A DNA stretch of 64,000 nt, taken from contig NZ_HG917868.1 in the NCBI RefSeq assembly GCF_000577895.1, positions 1,116,001-1,180,000 of the forward strand, in the 5' to 3' direction. Position 1 is the stretch's first letter. Every line of letters starts with the position of its first letter. The translations under genes were made by a program, and so were the position numbers. Below the pieces are notes generated by a model. It was given only the letters and a program-made list of their open reading frames with translations, was not told the DNA's origin and made no database searches. Shown one piece after another: positions 44,406 through 53,118 of the stretch. The DNA comes from Clostridium bornimense (GTDB lineage Bacteria; Bacillota; Clostridia; Clostridiales; Clostridiaceae).

Positions 44406-44813
44406 ATGGGATTATATGATAAGTTAACAGGAAAAGCTACAATGAGCACTGATGGGGGTATTATTGAGGAATTTTTAATTGAAAATGAAGAAGTTATTGC
44501 TTCATATAAATTTATCAGAGATTCAATAATATTAACTACATGTGGAATTTATATGATAGATGTACAAGGAATATCTGGAAAGAAAGTAGAAACTAAATTT
44601 TTTCCATCAAAAAACATTAAGAGTGTTTCTTTTGAAACAGCTGGTACACTAGATATGGATGTAGATATTAAGATAGGTGTAGAAGGAAATACTGCTTTTA
44701 CAGCAAATGGGGTACCATTTAATGCACCAATTTCTTTTAAAGTGCCAAAAGCACAATCTCAACAGGCTAAAGAAGTAATTTCACAAGTAAAAAAATATTA
44801 CTTATGTAAGTAG
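44406..44813 (+). CDS. Bacterial PH-domain protein (YvbH-like)
   Basis: A 135-aa protein made of one bacterial pleckstrin-homology fold. The segment LTTCGIYMIDVQGISGKKVE followed by FFPSKNIKSVSFETAG is the family signature. These proteins form ring oligomers of unknown role in Bacillus and clostridia. The ATG at 44406 is preferred because TTAGGAGGG lies 6-8 nt upstream. It stands between the biosynthetic cluster and a strong terminator, on the same strand; the 63-nt gap leaves shared transcription open. Confidence 0.8.
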   Translation: MGLYDKLTGKATMSTDGGIIEEFLIENEEVIASYKFIRDSIILTTCGIYMIDVQGISGKKVETKFFPSKNIKSVSFETAGTLDMDVDIKIGVEGNTAFTANGVPFNAPISFKVPKAQSQQAKEVISQVKKYYLCK

Positions 44814-44828
44814 AAACCGATATATATT

Positions 44829-44857
44829 AATGGCTGTTGCATTATGCAACAGCCATT
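44829..44857. terminator. Bidirectional terminator
   Basis: Perfect 14-bp complementary arms (44829-44842 and 44844-44857), AATGGCTGTTGCAT and its complement around a single central base; T-rich flanks on both sides serve the convergent PH-domain and proline-rich genes. The TGTTGCA core recurs at 11716, 19192 and 47204. Confidence 0.85.
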
Positions 44858-44861
44858 AGTT

Positions 44862-45857
44862 TTAATAAAAGTAAGGTTGCCAATGGCCTATATGTGTTTC
44901 TTCTCTGATACTATAATCTATATTATTAATAATCTCTTGGGGAATGTTGGATTTTTGGAGATTGTTAATAAAAGCAGTAGAAAAATGTTCTAAAGCTTTA
45001 GGAATTAGAGTAGATGATGAATTAATATTTTCTATTATAGAAATATCATCATCACAACTTCTACTAGATGATAGTATTAGATTAGCATCGTTACAAGCAT
45101 CAGAAGCAGTATTTTGAATTGAACTTTTTAAGTCGTTATTATAATCTATAGGATAAGTTACTTCTAAAATAATAGAAAAATTGATAATACGAGATTTTAA
45201 GTAAGGGGTTTCTATAAGAAAATCTTTATCATCATCTGAAAGAACCTCTGATGAGTAGTCCTCTTTGAATTCAGGTAATTTTATAGTTGTTAGTGGGGTA
45301 GAATATATTTCTTTATCTCCAGATAAACAGTGTTCTTTTTTTATTTCTTTATGGGATGAATGTGAGCCTCTAGTTTCAGTTCTAGGATTACTATAACATA
45401 AGAAGGAATCTATTTTACGTAAATCTAGTCCAAAATATACCCAAGTACGACCTAGCCACCTAAAACCAGCTATAGAAAATCTATCAACATTAATTAGATA
45501 GGCCCAATAATTTCTACCATTGCGTTGCCAAATGTAAGTGAATTTAAACAAGCAAAATCTTATAGAATTACTACTAACAAATTTACTATTTGGATTGTTG
45601 CTTATATATTGTACATTAGGATTATTTTGTTTAGGTGTAAAATTTGGAGGTGGCGAATTTGGAATACCTATAGGATAAAAATTTTCTCCAGGATAATTGC
45701 CTATAGGGGGTATTGGACCGCCTCCAGGTAGATATCCTGGAAAAAAAGGAGCACCAGGAATATTTGGAGGTAAAAAAGGCATAGCAGGTATTCCTGATGG
45801 TAATTCTCGATTAGAACAACTATAATTGATAAATTTATCGTTGTTTTTATTAGACAT
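44862..45857 (-). CDS. Proline-rich protein of unknown function
   Basis: No family recognised. Of 331 residues, the first ~80 are Pro/Gly/Asn-rich with short PxxPG-like repeats (for example IPGAPFFPGYLPGGGPIP). A compact aromatic region follows (WQRNGRNYWAYLINV, then GFRWLGRTWVYFGLDLRKIDSF, about residues 108-155), then an acidic soluble part ending in THIGHWQPYFY. No signal peptide is visible. The Pro-rich head plus Tyr/Trp-rich core is reminiscent of clostridial coat or surface matrix proteins, but this is only resemblance. No clear ribosome site stronger than AGGGAG before the ATG. Confidence 0.55.
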   Translation of the reverse strand: MSNKNNDKFINYSCSNRELPSGIPAMPFLPPNIPGAPFFPGYLPGGGPIPPIGNYPGENFYPIGIPNSPPPNFTPKQNNPNVQYISNNPNSKFVSSNSIRFCLFKFTYIWQRNGRNYWAYLINVDRFSIAGFRWLGRTWVYFGLDLRKIDSFLCYSNPRTETRGSHSSHKEIKKEHCLSGDKEIYSTPLTTIKLPEFKEDYSSEVLSDDDKDFLIETPYLKSRIINFSIILEVTYPIDYNNDLKSSIQNTASDACNDANLILSSSRSCDDDISIIENINSSSTLIPKALEHFSTAFINNLQKSNIPQEIINNIDYSIREETHIGHWQPYFY

Positions 45858-45936
45858 TTTATTAACTCCCTAGTAATACTTACATAACAATATATTCTAA
45901 GTAATTAATTATATGAATAAAACTAAGATAAATCTA

Positions 45937-47109
45937 TTACTTTATATTTATATATTTATCATACCAGATATTAAAGAATATTTTAAAAGAAGCTACTAGT
46001 GGTACAGAAATCAACATTCCTAAAAAACCACCTATATTAGCACCTATTAAAATTGCTAGTATCGTAAATACGGGATGTAGACCAACGCTATCCCCTACAA
46101 TTTTGGGAGCTAATAAATTATTGTCTATTTGTTGAACCACTATCATAGCAATAATAGCATAAATAATTTTTATAGGAGATCCACTTAATAATGCTATTAT
46201 TACTGCAAGAATAGTACCAACGATAGGTCCTACATAGGGAATCATGTTACATATGCCAGCAATTGGTCCAATTACAAAAGAATAATTTATACCAATAATC
46301 GCAAGAGCTATTGATGATAATATTGCAACAAAGCATGCTTCTAAAAGTTGACCACGAATAAATTTAGAAAAGACTTCATGAATAATAAGTGTTGATTTTG
46401 CAATATTTTTACCAAGGGTACCTTCCCTAAATATGATATTATATATTTTTTTCCATAGTCCAATGAAGTATTCTGTATCTTTAAGAAGATATATACTTAT
46501 TACTAATCCAACAAAAAATGTAGCTATACTACTTCCAAAAGATAAAACAGATGATGTCATGTTATCTAAGTTGTTTATAATATAATCTTGAATATCAGCA
46601 GCAATGTTTAATAAATATGGTTTTAATGTATTTAAAAATGGAATATTTAAGTTGTTAAGAGTATCTTTTATTGCAGCAGTAGAAAACTTATTTTCATTAA
46701 AGTAATTTATTATTTGAGATATTATGTTAGAAATAGTAGCATTATTAGATAATTGTCCACCAATCATAAAATATATTCCATATAATAAAGCAATCAAAAT
46801 ACCTAAAACAAACAAGTAAGAAAAAATTGTAGATAAAACTCTACATTTTGAAGGCTTAGTTATTTTGTATATTTTATTATTTTTAAGAAATTTTTCACAG
46901 TAATTTCTTATAGGATAAAGAAGATATGTAATAATTAAAGCTATGAATAAAGGCTTAATTAGAGAAAATATATCACTTAGAATATCAAATATAAAAGACA
47001 GTATATTCCCTATATTAGAAATAATTATAATTCCAATATATATAGATATAACAGTTATCACTATATAAAAAGCAAAAGTTATTAGTTTTTTATCTTCCTT
47101 AAGATTCAC
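45937..47109 (-). CDS. AI-2E family (PerM/UPF0118) membrane transporter
   Basis: A 390-aa protein with seven to eight membrane helices. The C-terminal motif GPIAGICNMIPYVGPIVGTI and the later QIDNNLLAPKIVGDSVGLHP define the AI-2E/PerM family. Members are assigned to autoinducer-2 export or, in other species, Na+(Li+)/H+ antiport; the substrate here is unknown. GTG start with AAGGGGA upstream. Convergent with no gene; it faces the small minus-strand ORFs upstream in the same direction, separated by a terminator. Confidence 0.88.
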   Translation of the reverse strand: MNLKEDKKLITFAFYIVITVISIYIGIIIISNIGNILSFIFDILSDIFSLIKPLFIALIITYLLYPIRNYCEKFLKNNKIYKITKPSKCRVLSTIFSYLFVLGILIALLYGIYFMIGGQLSNNATISNIISQIINYFNENKFSTAAIKDTLNNLNIPFLNTLKPYLLNIAADIQDYIINNLDNMTSSVLSFGSSIATFFVGLVISIYLLKDTEYFIGLWKKIYNIIFREGTLGKNIAKSTLIIHEVFSKFIRGQLLEACFVAILSSIALAIIGINYSFVIGPIAGICNMIPYVGPIVGTILAVIIALLSGSPIKIIYAIIAMIVVQQIDNNLLAPKIVGDSVGLHPVFTILAILIGANIGGFLGMLISVPLVASFKIFFNIWYDKYINIK

Positions 47110-47192
47110 TATTTATCATCCCCTTATAAGATATATTTTACAATAATTTGTATAATATATCTATACAATATAAACATAACAAAATAATAATT

Positions 47193-47233
47193 ACAAAAAC
47201 GAGGCCGTTGCATAACAAGATGCACAGCCTTCT
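47193..47233 (-). terminator. Terminator below the two tiny minus-strand ORFs
   Basis: Arms GAGGCCGTTGCAT (47201-47213) and ATGCACAGCCTTC pair imperfectly; on the minus strand the hairpin ends in CGTTTTTGTAA. It separates the tiny ORFs from the AI-2E family gene. Confidence 0.65.
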
Positions 47234-47277
47234 TAAAGTACCAAAGCACAAATTCATAAATAGTGCGAATCTTTTAA

Positions 47278-47427
47278 TTAAAAATGTGGATTAACTTCTT
47301 TTTCTTGTATTCTTTTAATATCTTTAAGTCTAAGGTTAGTAGCAGACATAATTGCATCATAAGTTTCACCAGCTATAAGCATTTCTTTTGCAATAGATTC
47401 TGGAGACTCATTTGATTTATTATCCAT
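47278..47427 (-). CDS. 49-aa soluble protein, helix-turn-helix-like
   Basis: A small gene with an excellent ribosome site (AGGAGGTGA, 5 nt before the ATG). The product opens MDNKSNESPESIAKEMLIAG and continues as an amphipathic two-helix segment, ETYDAIMSATNLRLKDIKRI. The pattern IAKxML...YDxIxxxTxLxxxDIxxI resembles the C-terminal tail of Rpn-family PD-(D/E)xK transposase-like proteins, so it could be a remnant or an independent micro-protein; the intact ribosome site favours the latter. It is the second of two coupled tiny ORFs. Confidence 0.6.
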   Translation of the reverse strand: MDNKSNESPESIAKEMLIAGETYDAIMSATNLRLKDIKRIQEKEVNPHF

Positions 47428-47442
47428 AAATTCACCTCCTAT

Positions 47443-47520
47443 TTATCTCCATAATTGAATTAATAAATTTTCCATACCTTTTAGTATTTCTGATGTTAAA
47501 TCATGTTTGTAATTATTCAA
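47443..47520 (-). CDS. 25-aa amphipathic peptide ORF
   Basis: TTG start with AGGAGA 8 nt upstream. The peptide, beginning MNNYKHDLTSEILKG and ending MENLLIQLWR, would form one amphipathic helix. Its stop codon is only 15 nt before the next ATG and its end runs into the ribosome site of the 49-aa gene, as in translational coupling. It could be a leader peptide, a small toxin-like or surface-active peptide, or a chance ORF. No homologue recognised. Confidence 0.45.
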   Translation of the reverse strand: MNNYKHDLTSEILKGMENLLIQLWR

Positions 47521-47847
47521 TAATATCATCTCCTAATATGTTATCTTAATATAGTCTGCGATAATATGAAGAATATATTCATATTTAATGAACAAGGCAT
47601 ATATTTTTTAAAATGCAATAATAATTGCAAATTATTGCATTTTATTTAATATGTGAAGTTTTTATGGCATAAAAAAATGAAATATTAATAAATTAGATAA
47701 TTTGATGATAAAAATACAAATTTTTAAGTATCTTTTATATAAATGTGATATAATTTGTTTATTGTTTGAAAATATAACATGAAATAAGAGATATAATAAG
47801 TTATTTACTTGAATATAGTAATTAAGATACAAGGGGGTTGCACTGAA
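47521..47847. other. Divergent region between the tiny ORFs and pyruvate carboxylase
   Basis: No further gene was found. A strong hairpin lies at 47610-47643, and a TATAAT (47749-47754) about 100 nt before the carboxylase start is a possible -10 without a good -35. No T-box or metabolite riboswitch was recognised. Confidence 0.5.
47610..47643. repeat. 13-bp perfect hairpin in the divergent region
   Basis: AAAATGCAATAAT (47610-47622) pairs with ATTATTGCATTTT (47631-47643) with an 8-nt loop. Both flanks are A/T runs, so it could act as a terminator in either direction or as an operator. Confidence 0.6.
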
Positions 47848-50800
47848 GTGGGGCAAAAGTTTAAGAAAGTATTAGTAGCAAATAGAGGAGAAATAGCAAT
47901 AAGAATTTTTAGAGCTTGTCATGAGTTAGGAATAAGGACTGTTGCTATATATACAGAAGAAGATAAATGTTCACTATTTAGAACAAAATCAGATGAAGCA
48001 TATTTAATAGGAAAGAACAAAGGACCTGTTGAAGCATATCTAAATATAGATGAGATTATAAATCTTGCGTTAAAAAAACATGTAGATGCTATACATCCAG
48101 GGTATGGTTTCTTGTCTGAAAATGCTGATTTTGCTAGAAGATGTGAAGAGGCAGGGATAGAATTTATAGGACCTAAATCAGAAATGATGGAAAAGCTAGG
48201 TGATAAGATTCAATCTAAGTTAGTAGCTAAAGCCGTTGGAGTTCCAGTTATTCCAGGAGTTGAAAAACCAATTGAAACAGAAGAAGAAGCTCTAGAAGCT
48301 GCAGAGTTATGTGGATATCCAGTTATGGTAAAAGCAGCAGCCGGTGGTGGCGGAAGAGGTATGAGAATAGTTAGAAAAAAAGAAGATCTTATTTCTAATT
48401 ATAAAAGTGCTAAAAATGAAGCTAAGAAAGCTTTTGGTATAGATGATATATTTATTGAAAAATATATAGAAGGACCAAAACATATTGAAATTCAAGTATT
48501 AGGAGATAAATATGGAAATGTGGTTCATCTTTATGAAAGAGATTGCTCTATTCAAAGAAGACATCAAAAAGTTATAGAAATAAGTCCAGCATCATCATTA
48601 GATGATAGTGTAAGAAATAAAATTTGCGAAGATGCTTTAAAAATAGCAAAATCTATGAATTATAGAAGTGCAGGAACTTTAGAATTCTTAGTAGATATGC
48701 ATGGAAATCATTATTTTATAGAAATGAATCCAAGAGTTCAAGTTGAGCATACTATTACTGAAATGACTACAGGTATAGATATAGTTCAAAGTCAAATATT
48801 AATAGCAGAAGGATATAAATTAGATTCTGATGAAGTTGGAATAAAATCACAAGATGATGTAAATCCTAGAGGATTTGCTATTCAATGCAGAGTTACAACT
48901 GAAGATCCAGCAAACAACTTTTCACCAGATACAGGTAGGATAGATGTTTATAGAAGTGGTGCTGGATTTGGTATAAGACTTGATGGTGGTAATGGATTTG
49001 CTGGAGCAGTGATAAGTCCTTACTATGATAGTTTACTTGTAAAAACAACATCTTATTCTAGAACTTTTGAAGATGCAAGAAGAAAAGCAATTCGTGCAAT
49101 AAAAGAATTAAATATTACAGGTGTTAAAACTAATATAGATTTCTTAATAAATGTATTAAATAATGAAACATTTAAAAAAGGACAATGTGATACAAACTTT
49201 ATATCTGATAATCCACAATTATTTGATATAAATCCAAGAACTGACAAAGAATATAGATTATTAAAGTTTATTGGAGAAAAAGTTGTTAATGAAACAAAGG
49301 GAATAAAAAAAGAGTATGATGTTCCAGTTATTCCATCAGTAGATAATATAGGAAATCTAAGTGGTACAAAGCAAATTTTAGATGCTGAAGGACCAGAAGG
49401 GGTAGTTAAGTGGATAAAGAATCAAAAGAAACTTTTACTTACTGATACAACAATGAGAGATGCTCAACAATCACTTATGGCAACAAGAGTCAGAAGTAGA
49501 GATATGAAAAATATCGCTAAGGCCACTGCAGTTTATGGTAATGATTTATTTTCTCTTGAAATGTGGGGAGGAGCTACTTTTGATACAGCTTACAGATTTT
49601 TAAAGGAATCTCCATGGAGAAGATTAGAATCTTTAAGAAAAAGAATACCAAATGTTATGTTCCAAATGCTTATAAGAGGGGCAAATGGAGTAGGATACAA
49701 AAATTACCCAGATAACGTAATAAGAGAATTTATAAAAGAATCTGCAAAAAGTGGAATAGATATATTTAGAATCTTTGATTCTCTTAACTGGTCAAAGGGT
49801 ATAGAAGTTGCTTTAGATGAAGTATTAAACTGTGGTAAGGTAGCTGAAGTTGCACTTTGTTATACAGGGGACATTCTTGATACTAACAGAGATAAATATA
49901 GCTTAGATTACTATGTGAGAAAAGCAAAAGAAATAGAAAAAATGGGTGCTCACATTTTAGCTATAAAGGATATGTCTGCATTACTTAAACCATATGCAGC
50001 TAAGAAGCTTATTACAGCTCTTAAAAATGAAGTGGAAATTCCAATTCATTTACATACTCATGATACTACTGGTAATGGTGTTGCAACAGTGCTTATGGCA
50101 GCTGATGCTGGTGTAGATATTGTAGATACAACATTTAATAGTATGTCAGGATTAACAAGTCAACCTGCACTTAACTCAATAGTTGCTGCTCTTAGCAATA
50201 CAGATAGAGATACTGGTATTGACTTAAATGGTATACAAAAACTATCAGATTATTGGCATGATGTAAGACCAGTTTATAGTCAATTTGAGTCTGATCTTAA
50301 GTCCGGTAGTGTAGAAATTTATAATTATGAAATTCCAGGTGGACAATACTCAAATTTAAAACCACAAGTTGAAAGTTTTGGGCTAGGACATAGATTTGAT
50401 GATGTAAAGAAAATGTATAAGACTGTTAATAATATGTTAGGTGATATTATTAAAGTTACTCCTTCATCTAAGATGGTGGGAGATATGGCAATATTTATGG
50501 TTCAAAATGACTTAACACCAGAAAATATATATGAAAAAGGAAAGAATTTAGCTTTTCCAGATTCAGTAGTTTCATATTTTAAAGGTATGATGGGGCAACC
50601 AGAAGGGGGATTCCCTGTAGAACTTCAAAAGTTAGTATTAAAAGGTGAAGAACCTATTACAGTAAGACCAGGTGAATTATTGCCATCAGAGGATTTTGAT
50701 AAAATTAGAGAATATTTAAAAGAAAAATATAAGTATGAACCAACTAATAAAGATTTATTAAGTTATGCTTTATATCCAGATGTATTTGAAGATTTCATTA

Positions 50801-51288
50801 AGTTTATTCTTGAATATGGTGATATGAGCCGTATGGGAAGTGATGTATTCTTCCATGGATTATCAGAAGGCGAAACTAGTGAAATAGAGATTGCTGAAGG
50901 TAAGACAATGATTGTTAAGTTAATAGAAATAGGTAAGCTTGATAATGAAGGAAACAGAACATTAGATTTTGAAATCAACGGAAATAGAAGAGAAATTAAA
51001 ATAAAGGACAAGACAGAAAGAATTAATAAGAATTTAGGACCAGATGAAGGTTCTAAGATGGCTGATCCTTCAAATAAACTTGAAGTTGGAGCTAGTATAC
51101 CAGGAACTATTGTTAAGGTATTAGTTGAAAAAGGACAAGAAGTTAAAGAAGGAGATAGTTTAATAGTAGTTGAAGCGATGAAGATGGAAACAAATATTGT
51201 AGCAGCTGCTAATGGAACTGTTGAAGCAATTTTAGTAGAAGAAGGACAACAAGTTAAAACTGGAGAATTGTTAATTAAGTTAGTATAG
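47848..51288 (+). CDS. pyc: Pyruvate carboxylase
   Basis: A complete 1146-aa biotin enzyme converting pyruvate, bicarbonate and ATP to oxaloacetate. Order: biotin carboxylase (about 1-455, KVLVANRGEIAIRIFRA, AAGGGGRGMR, EMNPRVQVEHTITE), carboxyltransferase (about 530-800, DTTMRDAQQSLMATRVRS, metal-site HLHTHDTTG), allosteric and linker region, and biotinyl domain (about 1075-1146) with biotinyl Lys1112 in VEAMKMETN. The GTG at 47848 was chosen because AAGGGGG lies 10 nt upstream and it gives the usual family N-terminus; an in-frame TTG 39 nt earlier lacks one. It supplies oxaloacetate for aspartate and TCA intermediates. Confidence 0.97.
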   Translation: MGQKFKKVLVANRGEIAIRIFRACHELGIRTVAIYTEEDKCSLFRTKSDEAYLIGKNKGPVEAYLNIDEIINLALKKHVDAIHPGYGFLSENADFARRCEEAGIEFIGPKSEMMEKLGDKIQSKLVAKAVGVPVIPGVEKPIETEEEALEAAELCGYPVMVKAAAGGGGRGMRIVRKKEDLISNYKSAKNEAKKAFGIDDIFIEKYIEGPKHIEIQVLGDKYGNVVHLYERDCSIQRRHQKVIEISPASSLDDSVRNKICEDALKIAKSMNYRSAGTLEFLVDMHGNHYFIEMNPRVQVEHTITEMTTGIDIVQSQILIAEGYKLDSDEVGIKSQDDVNPRGFAIQCRVTTEDPANNFSPDTGRIDVYRSGAGFGIRLDGGNGFAGAVISPYYDSLLVKTTSYSRTFEDARRKAIRAIKELNITGVKTNIDFLINVLNNETFKKGQCDTNFISDNPQLFDINPRTDKEYRLLKFIGEKVVNETKGIKKEYDVPVIPSVDNIGNLSGTKQILDAEGPEGVVKWIKNQKKLLLTDTTMRDAQQSLMATRVRSRDMKNIAKATAVYGNDLFSLEMWGGATFDTAYRFLKESPWRRLESLRKRIPNVMFQMLIRGANGVGYKNYPDNVIREFIKESAKSGIDIFRIFDSLNWSKGIEVALDEVLNCGKVAEVALCYTGDILDTNRDKYSLDYYVRKAKEIEKMGAHILAIKDMSALLKPYAAKKLITALKNEVEIPIHLHTHDTTGNGVATVLMAADAGVDIVDTTFNSMSGLTSQPALNSIVAALSNTDRDTGIDLNGIQKLSDYWHDVRPVYSQFESDLKSGSVEIYNYEIPGGQYSNLKPQVESFGLGHRFDDVKKMYKTVNNMLGDIIKVTPSSKMVGDMAIFMVQNDLTPENIYEKGKNLAFPDSVVSYFKGMMGQPEGGFPVELQKLVLKGEEPITVRPGELLPSEDFDKIREYLKEKYKYEPTNKDLLSYALYPDVFEDFIKFILEYGDMSRMGSDVFFHGLSEGETSEIEIAEGKTMIVKLIEIGKLDNEGNRTLDFEINGNRREIKIKDKTERINKNLGPDEGSKMADPSNKLEVGASIPGTIVKVLVEKGQEVKEGDSLIVVEAMKMETNIVAAANGTVEAILVEEGQQVKTGELLIKLV

Positions 51289-51295
51289 GAAAAGA

Positions 51296-51341
51296 GGCTA
51301 TCGCAATAACAAATGAAAATTTGTAGGCGAGAGCCTTTTTT
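51296..51341 (+). terminator. Terminator after pyc, TATCGC family
   Basis: GGCTATCGC (51296-51304) pairs with GCGAGAGCC (51327-51335) with one mismatch, the loop carries AAATGAAAATTTGT, and six T follow. Confidence 0.8.
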
Positions 51342-51376
51342 AGTGCACTGTATTTTTATTAAAGAGGTGATTGTTT

Positions 51377-51784
51377 ATGAAAAAATTATTTAGGCATGAT
51401 TTAAGAATTAATAAAGAACAAACAATGGTGAGTATAACAGATATTATAGAAGAAGATATTAATAAAAGTGGTATAAAAGATGGAATAGTTATAGTATTTT
51501 GTCCTCATACTACAGCAGGTATAACAATAAATGAAAATGCAGATCCAGATGTAGTAAGAGATATAATTTATGGCCTTGAAAAGGTATATCCTACAAGAGA
51601 TAAAAATTATAAACATTTTGAGGGAAATTCTCATGCCCATATGAAAGCTTCTACAATGGGAGCTTCGCAAACTCTTATAGTAGATGATGGTAAGATGGTA
51701 CTTGGAATTTGGCAAGATATATACTTTTGTGAGTTTGATGGGCCGAGAGATAGAAAATTTTTCGTTAAAATAATGGAAGGATAA
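51377..51784 (+). CDS. YjbQ/UPF0047 family protein
   Basis: A 135-aa compact protein. The segment VFCPHTTAGITINENADPDV and the GNSHAHMKAS motif are the YjbQ/UPF0047 signature; conserved His residues form a possible metal site. Members have a weak thiamine-phosphate synthase activity in vitro and have been called secondary thiamine-phosphate synthase; the true role is unsettled. The ATG at 51377 follows AGAGGTGA at 7-8 nt. Confidence 0.85.
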   Translation: MKKLFRHDLRINKEQTMVSITDIIEEDINKSGIKDGIVIVFCPHTTAGITINENADPDVVRDIIYGLEKVYPTRDKNYKHFEGNSHAHMKASTMGASQTLIVDDGKMVLGIWQDIYFCEFDGPRDRKFFVKIMEG

Positions 51785-51802
51785 AAAATAATTTATAAAG
51801 TA

Positions 51803-51833
51803 TTGACTATAACCTTACGTAAGCCCGTATAAT
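51803..51833 (+). promoter_or_regulatory. MerR-type promoter with 19-bp spacer and internal palindrome
   Basis: TTGACT (51803-51808), exactly 19 nt, then consensus TATAAT (51828-51833). Inside the spacer lies a perfect palindrome CTTACGTAAG (51814-51823). An over-long spacer holding a dyad is the hallmark of promoters twisted into shape by MerR-family activators; the gene downstream encodes such a protein. Confidence 0.85.
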
Positions 51834-51866
51834 TCAAGATGAAAAGGATAGTAGGGGGTAAAAATT

Positions 51867-53033
51867 ATGGTAAATGGAAAATATACAGCTGGTGAACTTG
51901 CGAAATTGTGTGGAGTTTCTGTAAGAACAATAAGATATTATGATGTAAAAGGATTATTGAAACCTATTGAATATTCTGAAGCTGGATATAGATATTATGA
52001 TGATAGTTCAATTAATACATTACAAAAAATATTAATGCTAAAATATTTAGGATTTTCTTTAGAGAAGATTATTGAAATTATTAATAGCAATCTAGGGGAA
52101 AATTTGAGTCAGTCGCTTAAGGAACAAAGAAGACTACTTATGGAGAAAAGGGAACATATTAATTTAATAATTAATGCAGTAGAAGAAGCAGAAAGATATA
52201 GCGATAGCTGGGAGAGCTTAATTAAAATTATTAGTCTTACCAATGAAAAAGAAGAAGTAATAAAACAATATAGTACAGATATTAACCTTAATAAAAGAAT
52301 GAATATTCATGATAAATTTAGTACTAATAGCTACGGATGGCATAAATGGGTGTTTGATAAAATGAAATTAAAAGAAAATATGAGGATTCTTGAAATCGGT
52401 TGTGGTAATGGAGCTTTGTGGTTAAATAACTTAAATAGGATTCCTAAAGGATGTAATATATTTCTAACAGATTATTCAGAAGGAATGTTAGAAAAGGCAA
52501 AAAGAAATATTATTAGTAATAATGATGTAAAATTTCAATTTATGCAAAAAGATGCTGATAATTTTGAAATAGATGAAGATAAATTTGATATTATTATTGC
52601 CAATCATGTATTGTTTTATATAAAAAATAGAGAAAAATTATTTTATAGTATTAGAAGACTTTTAAAGAATGAAGGTGTTTTTTATTGTTCTACTATAGGG
52701 AGAGAACACATGTTAGAACTTCATAATTTAGCATATGAGTTTGATGAAAGGATATGTATTCCACATGATGAAATGTGTAATGAATTTTCTTTAGAAAATG
52801 GTAAGGAGCAACTTAGTAAGGCATTTAATAGAGTTAGTAGAATTGATTATGAAGATAGTTTAATTGTTGATGATAGTAAAGCATTATATGATTATGTTTA
52901 TTCAATTCCAGGTAATGCAGCGAATCTTATTGACAATTCTAAGAAAGATTTCAAAGAATTTTTAGATGATAAGATAGAAAAAGAAGGTGCTATTTATATT
53001 AATAAATCTACTGGAATTTTTAGATGTCATTAG
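51867..53033 (+). CDS. MerR-family regulator fused to a SAM-dependent methyltransferase
   Basis: A 388-aa fusion. Residues 1-75 are a MerR winged helix-turn-helix (YTAGELAKLCGVSVRTIRYYDVKGLLKP, then YRYYDDSSI); a coiled-coil dimer helix follows (about 80-120). Residues about 150-388 form a class I methyltransferase with motif I ILEIGCGNGALW (about 174-185), FLTDYSEGM and a later IIIANHVLFYI. In ordinary MerR proteins the C-terminus senses an effector; here the methyltransferase could be the sensor, with SAM or its small-molecule substrate as ligand, or a detoxifying enzyme under its own control. Ribosome site TAGGGGG precedes the ATG. Confidence 0.88.
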   Translation: MVNGKYTAGELAKLCGVSVRTIRYYDVKGLLKPIEYSEAGYRYYDDSSINTLQKILMLKYLGFSLEKIIEIINSNLGENLSQSLKEQRRLLMEKREHINLIINAVEEAERYSDSWESLIKIISLTNEKEEVIKQYSTDINLNKRMNIHDKFSTNSYGWHKWVFDKMKLKENMRILEIGCGNGALWLNNLNRIPKGCNIFLTDYSEGMLEKAKRNIISNNDVKFQFMQKDADNFEIDEDKFDIIIANHVLFYIKNREKLFYSIRRLLKNEGVFYCSTIGREHMLELHNLAYEFDERICIPHDEMCNEFSLENGKEQLSKAFNRVSRIDYEDSLIVDDSKALYDYVYSIPGNAANLIDNSKKDFKEFLDDKIEKEGAIYINKSTGIFRCH

Positions 53034-53118
53034 GGATAGAAGGAAAAATAAATAATATCGTATAAACATTATAAAATAGGAAAATATAAGTTTGAAGTAA
53101 TAGTTAAGAGGTGAAATT

